Shown: in pieces, positions 53,784-61,900 of the stretch | How the letters are laid out: each line of letters opens with the position of its first letter | Numbering within the stretch: position 1 is the stretch's first letter | NCBI GenBank assembly: GCA_937969495.1 | Contig: CALBVY010000015.1 | Span: 1-64,000 of the forward strand | Reading direction: 5' to 3' | From: an uncultured Verrucomicrobiales bacterium | GTDB lineage: Bacteria; Verrucomicrobiota; Verrucomicrobiia; Verrucomicrobiales; Akkermansiaceae | Length of the DNA: 64,000 bases | The notes under the pieces: generated by a model | Told to the model about the DNA's origin: nothing | The model's input: only the letters and a program-made list of their open reading frames with translations | Database searches by the model: none | Translations under genes and position numbers: made by a program

Positions 53784-54974
53784 ATGAAAAAACACATCAG
53801 CTTAACGATGCAGCGGGGTATACACAATATTCGCGGATACTTTCACCCCAAGATGTTAGCGTCCTATTTTACACTAAAAGGTAAACCACTTCCTGAGAAC
53901 CATACCCCAAAGCAGGTAGCTGTATATGACTTTTATGATATTGAGATTGATGCAGTGATGGGGCGGTATCTTTTTCACCTCGTTAAAGATCTATTAGCTC
54001 TTGGATACGCACCTATTTACACAGAGCATTTCAAGTTTCTTGCGAGCTTCCACAAGAAGAGATACAAACGAAAGTTATTAGAGCTTCCACTTTACACCAC
54101 ACAACCTAACAAAAACCCAAGTTGTAAATTTGTCTATATCACTGATCACCCGGACAAGTCACCTAACAATGCAGAATTGATTATCCGCATTAACTACGAA
54201 CACCGTAGAGCAAAGAAAGATACAGAGCTAGAGTTCCCCTTCTTTGCCCACCCTCAAGTCAGTATGAGTAAAGACTATCCACCTCAACCTGACATTGCTA
54301 GTAAACGCGGCATTAAGCTACTCTTCGCCGGGAATACACGCACCAAACAATACACCAAAGGCAAAGTAAAAAAGCACTTTCAAATGATCCCACGCAATGA
54401 AGTGCTAGATCTAGTAAAAAGCCACTTAACAGATATCAATACCAAAGAGGTAACCTGCGCTCAAGATCTACAAAATCCCTCTAAACACATCTTTCACTGC
54501 GTAGAGTCTTCGCGCTATCGCATCCCAGCAGATCAATGGATCCCCACTCTGCAACAGGCAGACTTTTTCCTATGCTGCCCTGGCGTCGCCATGCCGCTCT
54601 GCCATAATCTTATAGAGTCTCTTGCCACTGGCACCATCCCTATTTTAGAATATGGACACTTCGTTAATCCTCACTTAGTGAACAGGGTGAATTGCCTCAG
54701 CTTTCATGATCGACCATCACTTGTTAGGGCAATTAATTTAGCTGCTACCATGCCAGAATCCGCGGTGCTTACCATGCGCGAAAATGTAATCGCCTACTAT
54801 AAAAAATATTGCACAGAAGGACGCTTCGCTGAGCGTATGCTCACCACTGGCAAAGAAAAAAAAGTCACGCTTCTGCTAAATGCCTACCGTGTGCCCAGAC
54901 CTGCCCCAAAAGATATTTCCGAAAACACACCATTAAGTTCAAATGTAGCTTCCCCCTATGTTACCCCAGCTTGA
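53784..54974 (+). CDS. Probable glycosyltransferase of surface polysaccharide synthesis (396 aa)
   Basis: The 396-aa soluble protein looks like a GT-B fold. Late motifs include LLFAGNTRTKQYTKGKV and DFFLCCPGVAMPLCHNLIESLATGTIPILEYG, the latter equivalent to the nucleotide-sugar-binding region of exostosin-like glycosyltransferases. It forms an operon with the GT2 gene. The gene ends in TGA, only 2 bp from the end of the convergent acyltransferase gene. The donor and acceptor sugars are unknown. Confidence 0.75.
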   Translation: MKKHISLTMQRGIHNIRGYFHPKMLASYFTLKGKPLPENHTPKQVAVYDFYDIEIDAVMGRYLFHLVKDLLALGYAPIYTEHFKFLASFHKKRYKRKLLELPLYTTQPNKNPSCKFVYITDHPDKSPNNAELIIRINYEHRRAKKDTELEFPFFAHPQVSMSKDYPPQPDIASKRGIKLLFAGNTRTKQYTKGKVKKHFQMIPRNEVLDLVKSHLTDINTKEVTCAQDLQNPSKHIFHCVESSRYRIPADQWIPTLQQADFFLCCPGVAMPLCHNLIESLATGTIPILEYGHFVNPHLVNRVNCLSFHDRPSLVRAINLAATMPESAVLTMRENVIAYYKKYCTEGRFAERMLTTGKEKKVTLLLNAYRVPRPAPKDISENTPLSSNVASPYVTPA

Positions 54975-54975
54975 T

Positions 54976-55662
54976 TCAGTCACCTACTCTTTGGTCACCT
55001 ACCTTTACTCGTCCCCCCCCTTTACGGAGAATCGTCTCTACTTTGCTCCGGTGGAACTCAAAAGCATCGTCATCTAATTGAGCGGGGATCTCTATCATAT
55101 CCTCCAGATGAATGGTAATACGGCTAAATGGCTTGGGAATGTGAAAGCGATCCCAGCTTTTTACCCGCCAGCTTGATGAATGGGTAAAACGTACGGGAAT
55201 AATGGGCGCACCCGAAGACTGAGCTAGCTTGATCACACCAGGCTGCATATGATAACGAGGACCTCGTGGCCCATCTGGAGTGATAAAGAGTTGCTCCCCT
55301 GCTTTCAGGGCTTTTTTTAACGCGATCAGCGCAGCTACACCTCGGCGAGAGCTGGATCCACGCACTGTTTTCACCCCAAAGGCACTCACCACAGATTCGA
55401 TCACAGCCCCATCTTTACTAGCACTGGCAAGAGCACTTGCTGGCGAGTTACCACTAAATCTCACTTTATTAAGAGGTGCTGCGATGAGACAGTTATGCCA
55501 AAATACCCAGATAACAGGCTTGGCCGTCTGAGCCACGCCATGTGGATCCTCCAGCCGGAAGCGCAAGGTAAGGCCTAACATCTTAATAAGTATTGTCACC
55601 ACCTTTCCTAGGAGCTGCTGCTTCCATGTGCCTCTGATTTCAGATTTCTTATTCATCATCAA
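54976..55662 (-). CDS. DUF374 lysophospholipid-acyltransferase-like protein
   Basis: The 228-aa product has an N-terminal membrane helix, then VIWVFWHNCLIAAP, where the His-rich motif of the acyltransferase superfamily appears as WH. SKDGAVIESVVSAFGVKTVRGSSSRRGVAAL and FITPDGPRGPRYHMQPGVIKLAQSSGAPIIPV follow. These define the DUF374 family related to lipid A late acyltransferases. An acyl transfer to lipopolysaccharide or a lipid is likely; the acceptor is unknown. Confidence 0.9.
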   Translation of the reverse strand: MMMNKKSEIRGTWKQQLLGKVVTILIKMLGLTLRFRLEDPHGVAQTAKPVIWVFWHNCLIAAPLNKVRFSGNSPASALASASKDGAVIESVVSAFGVKTVRGSSSRRGVAALIALKKALKAGEQLFITPDGPRGPRYHMQPGVIKLAQSSGAPIIPVRFTHSSSWRVKSWDRFHIPKPFSRITIHLEDMIEIPAQLDDDAFEFHRSKVETILRKGGGRVKVGDQRVGD

Positions 55663-55795
55663 CGATTAGAGAAGTCCAAGTATGCCGTGATAACGATCAA
55701 GTGCATATTCTAGGTTTAATGTTCGTGTATTATTCAATGTCAGCTCGCATTCAATTTACAAGGCAACGTATTGTTTTTCTCATCTCAGCGCACTA

Positions 55796-57049
55796 TCATT
55801 CCATGATCTGATAGATGGCCCAGGCTGTGGTAAGTATTACGGCTATCACCATCGCCAATCCCACCATTTTGTCTTTGGTAATAGTTACTGGTCTACGAAA
55901 AGAAGCAGACTTAGGAAAAACGATGCCTGCATATGCCATACCGGCCAAGAGTCCTCCAGCGTGTGCTGCGTTATCAATAAAACTCATGCCGATGAAACCA
56001 ATAATTACCATGAGAAAAACCCCCGCAAGTAGTCGCCGTTGCGCAGGCTTAGGCACTAGCCGAGGGTGCATTCTCTCAAACACTAGCATAAACCCTAACA
56101 AACCAAGCAATCCCCCCGAGGCACCCACGGCTATTTTATCTGGAATCCAGTGAAAAGATGCCATTCCTCCAACCCATGCCGAGCTGACAAAAACGATAAC
56201 AAGATGTGGCCAGCGCGCGAGTGACTCTGTCCTCCTCCCTAGGTAGAGTATACCGCTGGCATTCATCATCAGATGGATCATATTCCCGTGCAGTAAGGGA
56301 GCGGTAAAAATCCTCCAGTATGCGGTGCCATCCACTATCTCAGGATGATTCAACGCCTGGAGCTTTAGTAAGCCTGCTCGTAAAATCGAGGACTTGATTC
56401 CCGCAGAGCCCCAGTCGACATATAACTGAGCGATTCCTACCAAACCCAAACAAACTAACAGAGAGTAAGTGAATGGCACCTTGCAGACCTGCAACCAAGT
56501 TTCAAACTGCGCTTCAGGGATACCTTTCACCATATCGGAAGCTTTGGTACGCTGCAGACGACGGCGTATTTTCCAAGATTCATACAGCGGTAATAGCCCG
56601 AAGATGAAAAGCAGCAATACAGCTAAACCGGTAAACTGACTAGAATAGACTGCATCCCAGCTTCCTCCATGCTTTTCCCATGCTGAAAAACCTGTCCACA
56701 GCACAGCAGCACCAAAAAGGAGGCTCATACGTTTACCATTACTAGCATCATAGGAGGCAAATCTCTCCTGCCGCTGACGTAATACTTGATGGAGGGCGGG
56801 AACAGACTCTGGAACTACGAGGCGATCGCTCTCAGGAATCCAGACAAGATCGATTTCAGCGCGTAGTTTTAAAATTTTTGCCGCAAGTTCCTCAGCACTA
56901 TGAGCAGATTGCTGACCACCTTTAGAATCAATCAGCCCGTAATCTGAGCCGGAAGGCTTTATGGGAAAAGTATCTGCACGCGCCCATACTGGGGTGGCTT
57001 CCAGAACGGAATCTGGACTTTTTTCATCCTCGCTGGAGGAACTAGACAC
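55796..57049 (-). CDS. Rhomboid family intramembrane serine protease
   Basis: The 417-aa product has the active serine S311 in GASGGLLGLLGF and the active histidine H363 in AAHAGGLLAG. HGNMIHLMMN (254-263) and YWRIFTAPLLHG match the first rhomboid helices. An N-terminal cytosolic domain of about 110 residues containing YGLIDSKGGQQSAHSAEELAAKI precedes the membrane part, and it is reminiscent of a GYF-like or DUF-type binding domain. Substrates are unknown. It is 7 bp downstream of secG. Confidence 0.93.
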   Translation of the reverse strand: MSSSSSEDEKSPDSVLEATPVWARADTFPIKPSGSDYGLIDSKGGQQSAHSAEELAAKILKLRAEIDLVWIPESDRLVVPESVPALHQVLRQRQERFASYDASNGKRMSLLFGAAVLWTGFSAWEKHGGSWDAVYSSQFTGLAVLLLFIFGLLPLYESWKIRRRLQRTKASDMVKGIPEAQFETWLQVCKVPFTYSLLVCLGLVGIAQLYVDWGSAGIKSSILRAGLLKLQALNHPEIVDGTAYWRIFTAPLLHGNMIHLMMNASGILYLGRRTESLARWPHLVIVFVSSAWVGGMASFHWIPDKIAVGASGGLLGLLGFMLVFERMHPRLVPKPAQRRLLAGVFLMVIIGFIGMSFIDNAAHAGGLLAGMAYAGIVFPKSASFRRPVTITKDKMVGLAMVIAVILTTAWAIYQIME

Positions 57050-57056
57050 AGGAAAA

Positions 57057-57566
57057 TTACTGATCTGAACCAGTGGCTGGCTCTTCTGCTGGAGCTGGGA
57101 CAGGTGGAGTAGCTGGGACCTCCTCAGCTGAAGGAGTAGTAGGCTCTGGAGTTTCTGGAGACTCTACCGCAGGAGTAGTGGGAGCATCATCCTCAGGCAT
57201 TTCTACGGGAGCATCATCCTTAAGCAGCTCAGGCACAGCTACTGGTGCGACTTCCTCGACATTTTCTACGGAGTCAGCTGACATATCTGCCTTGGTATTC
57301 TGGCGTTTACCGATGAGGATGGCGAGAATGAGTGTGATGACAAAAAATAACGTTCCTAAATAGACCGTACCCTTTTGCAATACATCTGTGGTGCGAGCAC
57401 CAAAGGCTTGATCGGTAAGGCCAGAGCCAAACGCTGCGCCTAGTCCCTCTTGCTTAGGACGCTGCATCAGCACGACGAGCGCAAGTAGAAGACAGATGAT
57501 CACATGAATGACCAGAAGCAGATTAATGGAAATGTTGAGCCAGTTGGCAGCAATTAGAGGTGTCAT
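57057..57566 (-). CDS. secG: SecG, protein-export translocase subunit, with long acidic tail
   Basis: Two helices surround the signature ALVVLMQRPKQEGLGAAFGSG (about 31-51), typical of SecG. It helps SecYE export proteins. The protein is 169 aa against about 75-110 in the family. The extra length is a C-terminal Pro/Glu/Thr/Ala-rich tail of about 75 residues with repeated PVEMPEDDAPTTPAVESPETPEPTTP-like units. The tail is absent from E. coli and Bacillus SecG. It may be disordered or bind partners. Confidence 0.9.
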   Translation of the reverse strand: MTPLIAANWLNISINLLLVIHVIICLLLALVVLMQRPKQEGLGAAFGSGLTDQAFGARTTDVLQKGTVYLGTLFFVITLILAILIGKRQNTKADMSADSVENVEEVAPVAVPELLKDDAPVEMPEDDAPTTPAVESPETPEPTTPSAEEVPATPPVPAPAEEPATGSDQ

Positions 57567-57630
57567 GAGCGCGGGAATATGGTGAAGTGAATGAGCGTTG
57601 TAAAGCCGCGATTTCGCGGTTTCAGCATTT

Positions 57631-57978
57631 TCAGGATATCGTCCGAATTACCTCGTTTTTCTCGTTACACACGACTTTCTTAGGAAGGATGGGATTTTCC
57701 GAAATAGCAAAAGACATAATCGTCACACGCTCACCAGCCTTAATGATGTGCGCGGCACCTCCATTCATGATGATTTTACCAGTGCCAGGCGTTCCAGCCT
57801 GCGCGTAAGTTTCTAGGCGTCCACCTTTCGATGCGGAAGTAACCAGCACACGCTCACCCTCCCAGATGCCCGCAGCATCCATAAGATCTGAGGGGATTTC
57901 TATACTACCTTCGTATTCGATATCCGCGACGGTGATACAAGCGCGGTGGATTTTGGATTTAAGAAGCACATGCTGCAT
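57631..57978 (-). CDS. panD: Aspartate 1-decarboxylase (pyruvoyl-dependent)
   Basis: This enzyme makes beta-alanine for pantothenate. I use the ATG at 57978, giving 115 aa (M-Q-H-V-L-L-K-S-K-I-H-R-A), the family length. A longer frame to 58035 lacks homology. The self-cleavage site is Gly24-Ser25 in DIEYEGSIEI. The motif NGGAAHIIKAGERVTIMSFA (including the conserved GAAA-like loop) and the catalytic Tyr are also present. It is divergent from ychF, 87 bp away. Confidence 0.95.
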   Translation of the reverse strand: MQHVLLKSKIHRACITVADIEYEGSIEIPSDLMDAAGIWEGERVLVTSASKGGRLETYAQAGTPGTGKIIMNGGAAHIIKAGERVTIMSFAISENPILPKKVVCNEKNEVIRTIS

Positions 57979-58065
57979 GCGCGCAAACAAGCCGCGATGG
58001 ATGCCAAGGTCAATTTTCAAATTTACAAATTGCAATTATCTCTTTTCCCGACTACCCACCGCGCT

Positions 58066-59181
58066 ATGCTGAAAGCAGGAATCGTAGGCCTCCCCAATGT
58101 CGGAAAATCGACACTTTTTAATGCAGTGACCCGCACTCGTAATGCGGAGGCTGCCAACTATCCATTTTGCACCATTGATCCAAACGTAGGTGTTGTCACT
58201 GTGCCAGATGATCGGCTCAAGGTATTAGGTGAGATCAGTAAAACTCAAAAGATTATCCCCGCAGCTATTGAGTTCGTCGATATCGCCGGCTTAGTAGAAG
58301 GTGCCTCAGAGGGCGCTGGTCTGGGTAATAAATTCCTCGCGAACATCCGTGAGGTAGATGCCATTGTGCAAGTGGTGCGTTGTTTTGATAATGACGACAT
58401 CATCCACGAACTTGGTAGTGTGGATCCTATCCGAGATATTGAAATCATCAATTCTGAGCTCATTCTCTCAGACATCGCAGCATTAGAAAAACGGAAAACA
58501 TCTCGAATTAAAAAGGCCAAAGGTGGTGATAAAGAAGCCAAACGTGAAATCGACCTCATCGAAAGGCTCCTTCCTCACCTCAATGAGGGCAAGCCAGCCC
58601 TCACCCTAGAGCTTAATGATGATGAGCAAATCACGCTCCGCGATTTTTTCCTCCTGAGCTCAAAGCGGACTATTTTCGCATGCAACGTCTCAGAAGATGA
58701 GCTAGCAGAAACTCAGAAAAATCCAGATGGCCAAGCTATGGTCGCTAAAGTCCGTGAATATGCCGCCGCGTCTCACGATGCAGAAGCTATTGTTATTTCT
58801 GCTCGTATCGAAGAAGAACTGGTAGAGCTCGATAACGAAGAGGCTGCTGAGTTTCTTGCCGACATGGGGATTACTGACTCAGGGGTCTCCACGCTCATCC
58901 GTGCTGTGTATCACCTACTTGGACTACAAACTTACATCACCAGCGGGGAAAAAGAAACACGTGCTTGGACGATCCGCACCGGAGACAAGGCACCTGCCGC
59001 CGCTGGGGTAATCCACGGTGATTTTGAGCGTGGCTTTATCGCGGCCGAGGTATGCGCTTATGAAGACCTCGTGACGGCTGGCTCGAAGTCAGCAGCCAAA
59101 GAAGCAGGCAAACTACGGATCGAGGGCAAAGATTACGTCGTTAAGGACGGTGACGTCATCGAATTCCGCTTCAACGTCTAA
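58066..59181 (+). CDS. ychF: Redox-regulated ATPase/GTPase YchF (OLA1 family)
   Basis: I use the ATG at 58066 ([16 protein letters not shown]). The longer frame to 57946 has no homology and runs into panD. The 371-aa product shows G1 GLPNVGKST (8-16), FCTIDPN, the G3 [20 protein letters not shown], a coiled-coil domain and the C-terminal TGS domain beginning around [17 protein letters not shown]. The NxxE motif in place of NKxD (CNVSEDE) explains ATP preference. It binds the ribosome and is linked to stress responses. Confidence 0.97.
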   Translation: MLKAGIVGLPNVGKSTLFNAVTRTRNAEAANYPFCTIDPNVGVVTVPDDRLKVLGEISKTQKIIPAAIEFVDIAGLVEGASEGAGLGNKFLANIREVDAIVQVVRCFDNDDIIHELGSVDPIRDIEIINSELILSDIAALEKRKTSRIKKAKGGDKEAKREIDLIERLLPHLNEGKPALTLELNDDEQITLRDFFLLSSKRTIFACNVSEDELAETQKNPDGQAMVAKVREYAAASHDAEAIVISARIEEELVELDNEEAAEFLADMGITDSGVSTLIRAVYHLLGLQTYITSGEKETRAWTIRTGDKAPAAAGVIHGDFERGFIAAEVCAYEDLVTAGSKSAAKEAGKLRIEGKDYVVKDGDVIEFRFNV

Positions 59182-59366
59182 TTGAGAGCAGCTCAATCAC
59201 GCCTCAAATAATACCCCTCAGCGATCATCATCGGGAGATAACCTCCACGAAACCAAGGGTTAAGGAGTGCCCTAATACGTTTTTTGTTGGTAGAAAATGC
59301 TTGAACTGTCGTGATCATTTGCGACAATCGTATTTCTGGACATGTGATGTTTTATTAAACTCATAC

Positions 59367-59388
59367 TGTATTACCTCACTGTAATACA
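59367..59388. promoter_or_regulatory. Inverted repeat upstream of secreted protein gene
   Basis: TGTATTAC (59367-59374) and GTAATACA (59381-59388) are perfect inverted copies separated by CTCACT, 20 bp before the ATG at 59409. Their size and position suit an operator that overlaps the transcription start or ribosome access. Confidence 0.5.
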
Positions 59389-59408
59389 AGCTTCAGAATC
59401 AATACCCT

Positions 59409-60242
59409 ATGGCTCTGACTACTCATATACCTATCTGGAAGCAGATCACTGCAGCGGCACATTTATTCGCTGTGATCTCGCCCATATTGGCCTATGGCAA
59501 TATAGCCAATGCTCAATATGTGCCGCTTGATCAAGAGTTTGGCATCGAAAATCATACCGATAATCTGCATGAGAGATTTATCAGCTCCAGACGCAGTGCC
59601 ATTCCAGACATCATAAGTCCTTTTCAAACTCCACCAAAAGCTCTCGTTATTCTCGATGAAACCCCTACCCCATGGGAAGCACCTAAGCTGGGATGGCGCC
59701 GCGGTATTACCGCCACCGTATTCTGGGTAGGCGAGTCCGCTACTGAGCGTAATCCCACACCTAACTACGCCAGCTCATGGGATCCAAACTGGCAACAAAA
59801 CTTCGGCGGCGTTGATCATCCAGCAAAAAGAAATGGCTACCATCCAGCAGGATTCACCCCTAAGCTTAATCCATTTTACATCGCCCTACCCTATAATGAC
59901 ATCACTCCTAGCGGGGCACACCAGCCAGAGGCATCCAAGATCATCCCTTGGTTCTGGCGTTCATACCGTGGCAACTGGGCCTCCGTCTGCAAAGGCCGCT
60001 GGGTGGCCATTCATTATCGAGGTAAAATTTGCTACGCACAATGGGAAGACTGCGGACCATTCACCACAGACGATTGGCAATACGTTTTCAAAGGTCATAG
60101 CCCTAGGCCCAACCCTAACGGTAATGCAGGCATTGATGTCAGCCCAGCTGTGCGTGACTTCCTAGGTATCCGTAGCGGTTACCGTGTAGCATGGAAATTC
60201 ATCGAAAATCAAGAAGTCCCCAACGGACCATGGATTCACTAA
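59409..60242 (+). CDS. Secreted double-psi-barrel-like protein (277 aa)
   Basis: An N-terminal signal region (hydrophobic to about residue 36, ending NIANAQ) precedes a mature domain with WDPNWQQNFGG and LNPFYIALPYNDI. Then WVAIHYRGKICYAQWEDCGPF and a final NAGIDVSPAVRDFLGI appear. This layout (two Cys in a CYAQWEDCGPF loop and a DVSPA-like closing strand) resembles RlpA/expansin-type double-psi beta-barrels that bind peptidoglycan or polysaccharides. The lytic Asp is probably the one in GIDVSPA. The function is uncertain. Confidence 0.75.
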   Translation: MALTTHIPIWKQITAAAHLFAVISPILAYGNIANAQYVPLDQEFGIENHTDNLHERFISSRRSAIPDIISPFQTPPKALVILDETPTPWEAPKLGWRRGITATVFWVGESATERNPTPNYASSWDPNWQQNFGGVDHPAKRNGYHPAGFTPKLNPFYIALPYNDITPSGAHQPEASKIIPWFWRSYRGNWASVCKGRWVAIHYRGKICYAQWEDCGPFTTDDWQYVFKGHSPRPNPNGNAGIDVSPAVRDFLGIRSGYRVAWKFIENQEVPNGPWIH

Positions 60243-60260
60243 CCTTACATTCAGCAACCA

Positions 60261-60824
60261 TCACTTTTTCGGAATGATGTTTTCATTCCGATACAACAAC
60301 GAAAACCTCGCCGACCTCTTCTTCCGCAACTCATCCTCCATCTCTGTATAAGCTAATAACAACAACAAACCAGCTACTGGCTCCACATGATAAGATACTG
60401 AACTTCTGACAAACCCATCCGTCTTTTTATCCTGTTTATTATTTGGAATGAAGCTACCATGCTTAATAGCCATCGCTTTTTTTAATTTTTCAAACGAAGA
60501 CTTTACCTCACCTAAACTCATTCCAGGCGCCCCGTAATGCACCGTCACCTCAAACAAGTTCCCCCAATGATAACGAGCCTCCACTGCAAACGCTTGGTGA
60601 CCCGGCAGCGCTCCACGCTCCGAGGAAACGCGGATCTCCCTAATCTCAGGTCGCTTCCCTGGAATCTTAATCGTCACATCCAGCTTATTCCCCTCCGCCC
60701 AGTCCAGAATTTTATCAGGCTGATCACCCCACTTCATACCAAAGGGAGGCGGCAAAATAGCCTGCGCACACACGCTCTGACTACAGCAAATGACTACCGC
60801 AGTGAAGATAATCAATTTCCTCAT
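60261..60824 (-). CDS. Secreted protein of unknown function (187 aa)
   Basis: A signal peptide (1-20, ending VCAQ) leads into a short domain with PFGMKWGDQPDKILDW, a motif I recall from secreted proteins of unknown function in several Gram-negative phyla. Tyr- and Val-rich strands and a basic C-terminal end follow. It lies immediately beside the pseudopilin cassette but is transcribed in the opposite direction. Confidence 0.75.
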   Translation of the reverse strand: MRKLIIFTAVVICCSQSVCAQAILPPPFGMKWGDQPDKILDWAEGNKLDVTIKIPGKRPEIREIRVSSERGALPGHQAFAVEARYHWGNLFEVTVHYGAPGMSLGEVKSSFEKLKKAMAIKHGSFIPNNKQDKKTDGFVRSSVSYHVEPVAGLLLLLAYTEMEDELRKKRSARFSLLYRNENIIPKK

Positions 60825-60911
60825 ATCAACGATCAGAATAACTTAACTCCACCACAAGGCAAGCGCCTAAAGCCTCGCCAAACTCAGCGGGGGCTAGTCC
60901 GTTCCGGCAGC

Positions 60912-61352
60912 ATGCTGGTAGAGATGATGGTGGCTATAGCACTACTTAGCTCGATTGGGCTGGTGGTCTTTAAAGGAAGCATTGACCTCATCGCACCACG
61001 CCAGTGGGTGCTTCATCAAAATCTTTCTGATGCCTACATCACCTATGAAGAAGCCTACGCAGCGAGAATCAGCTTTGAAGAACTCACTGCGGATGACTCA
61101 CCTTGGCCTATTTACCCTAACAACACCAAAGTAACAGTCGAAATAGGCAAACTACCCGGAGGCCGAGCGATCACCGGCTCAGTGGTGCGCACTCGCGTTG
61201 CTGATCCTAATAACCTTACGTCCGCAGGCGGCACAGGCACAACCGCCACCAATCCAGCAGAGATGGAAACCTGGCAGCTAGAGAGTCACTTAACCTACAA
61301 AATTGGTGATCAAACCTATCTCAAATCAAGAACCACTGTGAGAACTCAGTAA
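60912..61352 (+). CDS. Pseudopilin-like protein 1 of cassette (start uncertain)
   Basis: The motif RSGSMLVEMMVAIALLSSIGLVVFKGSIDL resembles a class III prepilin leader: Gly(-1), with Glu at +5. Residues after about 60 form a globular domain with ITGSVVRTRVADPN. A 5' extension in frame to 60537 exists, but it overlaps the antisense gene and has only rare codons for starts. No ATG, GTG or TTG lies between 60828 and the ATG at 60912. If ATG 60912 is used, no leader precedes the helix. Otherwise an unusual start gives a long leader. The stop overlaps the next ATG. Confidence 0.75.
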   Translation: MLVEMMVAIALLSSIGLVVFKGSIDLIAPRQWVLHQNLSDAYITYEEAYAARISFEELTADDSPWPIYPNNTKVTVEIGKLPGGRAITGSVVRTRVADPNNLTSAGGTGTTATNPAEMETWQLESHLTYKIGDQTYLKSRTTVRTQ

Positions 61353-61900
61353 TGAAAAATCACTTAATCACTAAAAAACGGCGCTTCGCTCTCACAGGAT
61401 TCACCCTTGTGGAGATGACCATCGTAATGCTCGTGGGCATGCTCATCGCCGCCGCATCACTCACACTTTTCAACTACCAACTGACCACCTATAAAATCAT
61501 CAACACGCAGAACTTCCTTATCCACGAAGCTCCGCAGATTAACAACACGCTGAACCGCATTGTCTCCCGCGCGAACTTTTTCCGCCTTTACGCCACCACC
61601 GATGATGCCGCAAATAACGAGAATTCTACCATCACCAATGCCAAGGTGCTCGCACTACAATTCAACGGCATCACCCAAGACAGCAACAGTTTTGGAGTGA
61701 TCGCCTTTAATCAAAACACAAATTCACTCGATTACTACCACCTTCAATTCATAAGTCAGCTCTCTACCGCCACTCCAGCATGGAGTATTTCCTCTCAGGT
61801 TAACGACGCTATTTTCTATGTCGAAAATGGCGTATTAAGAACCAAAGTCACCGGGCCTAACGGCGCAGAAATTATTCACTCAACCACCACGCAACGATGA
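61352..61900 (+). CDS. Pseudopilin-like protein 2 (GFTLVE prepilin)
   Basis: The N-terminal MKNHLITKKRRFALTGFTLVEMTIVMLVGMLIAAA is a textbook prepilin leader: Gly(-1)-Phe(+1), Glu(+5) and a hydrophobic helix. The 182-aa product has a globular domain with a possible membrane-proximal extension. Related three-gene cassettes (Verru_Chthon-like) are common in Verrucomicrobiota and belong to type IV pilus or type II secretion-like systems. It overlaps both neighbours by 1-4 bp, so all three are translationally coupled. Confidence 0.88.
   Translation: MKNHLITKKRRFALTGFTLVEMTIVMLVGMLIAAASLTLFNYQLTTYKIINTQNFLIHEAPQINNTLNRIVSRANFFRLYATTDDAANNENSTITNAKVLALQFNGITQDSNSFGVIAFNQNTNSLDYYHLQFISQLSTATPAWSISSQVNDAIFYVENGVLRTKVTGPNGAEIIHSTTTQR

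Noticed and set aside
57946-58065. 40-residue extension of YchF
   Set aside because: The family begins at [16 protein letters not shown], and the extension overlaps the panD start on the other strand.
60537-60911. Long N-terminal extension of the first pseudopilin gene
   Set aside because: It is antisense to a secreted-protein gene with a good signal peptide and has no resemblance to a pilin leader apart from the last residues.
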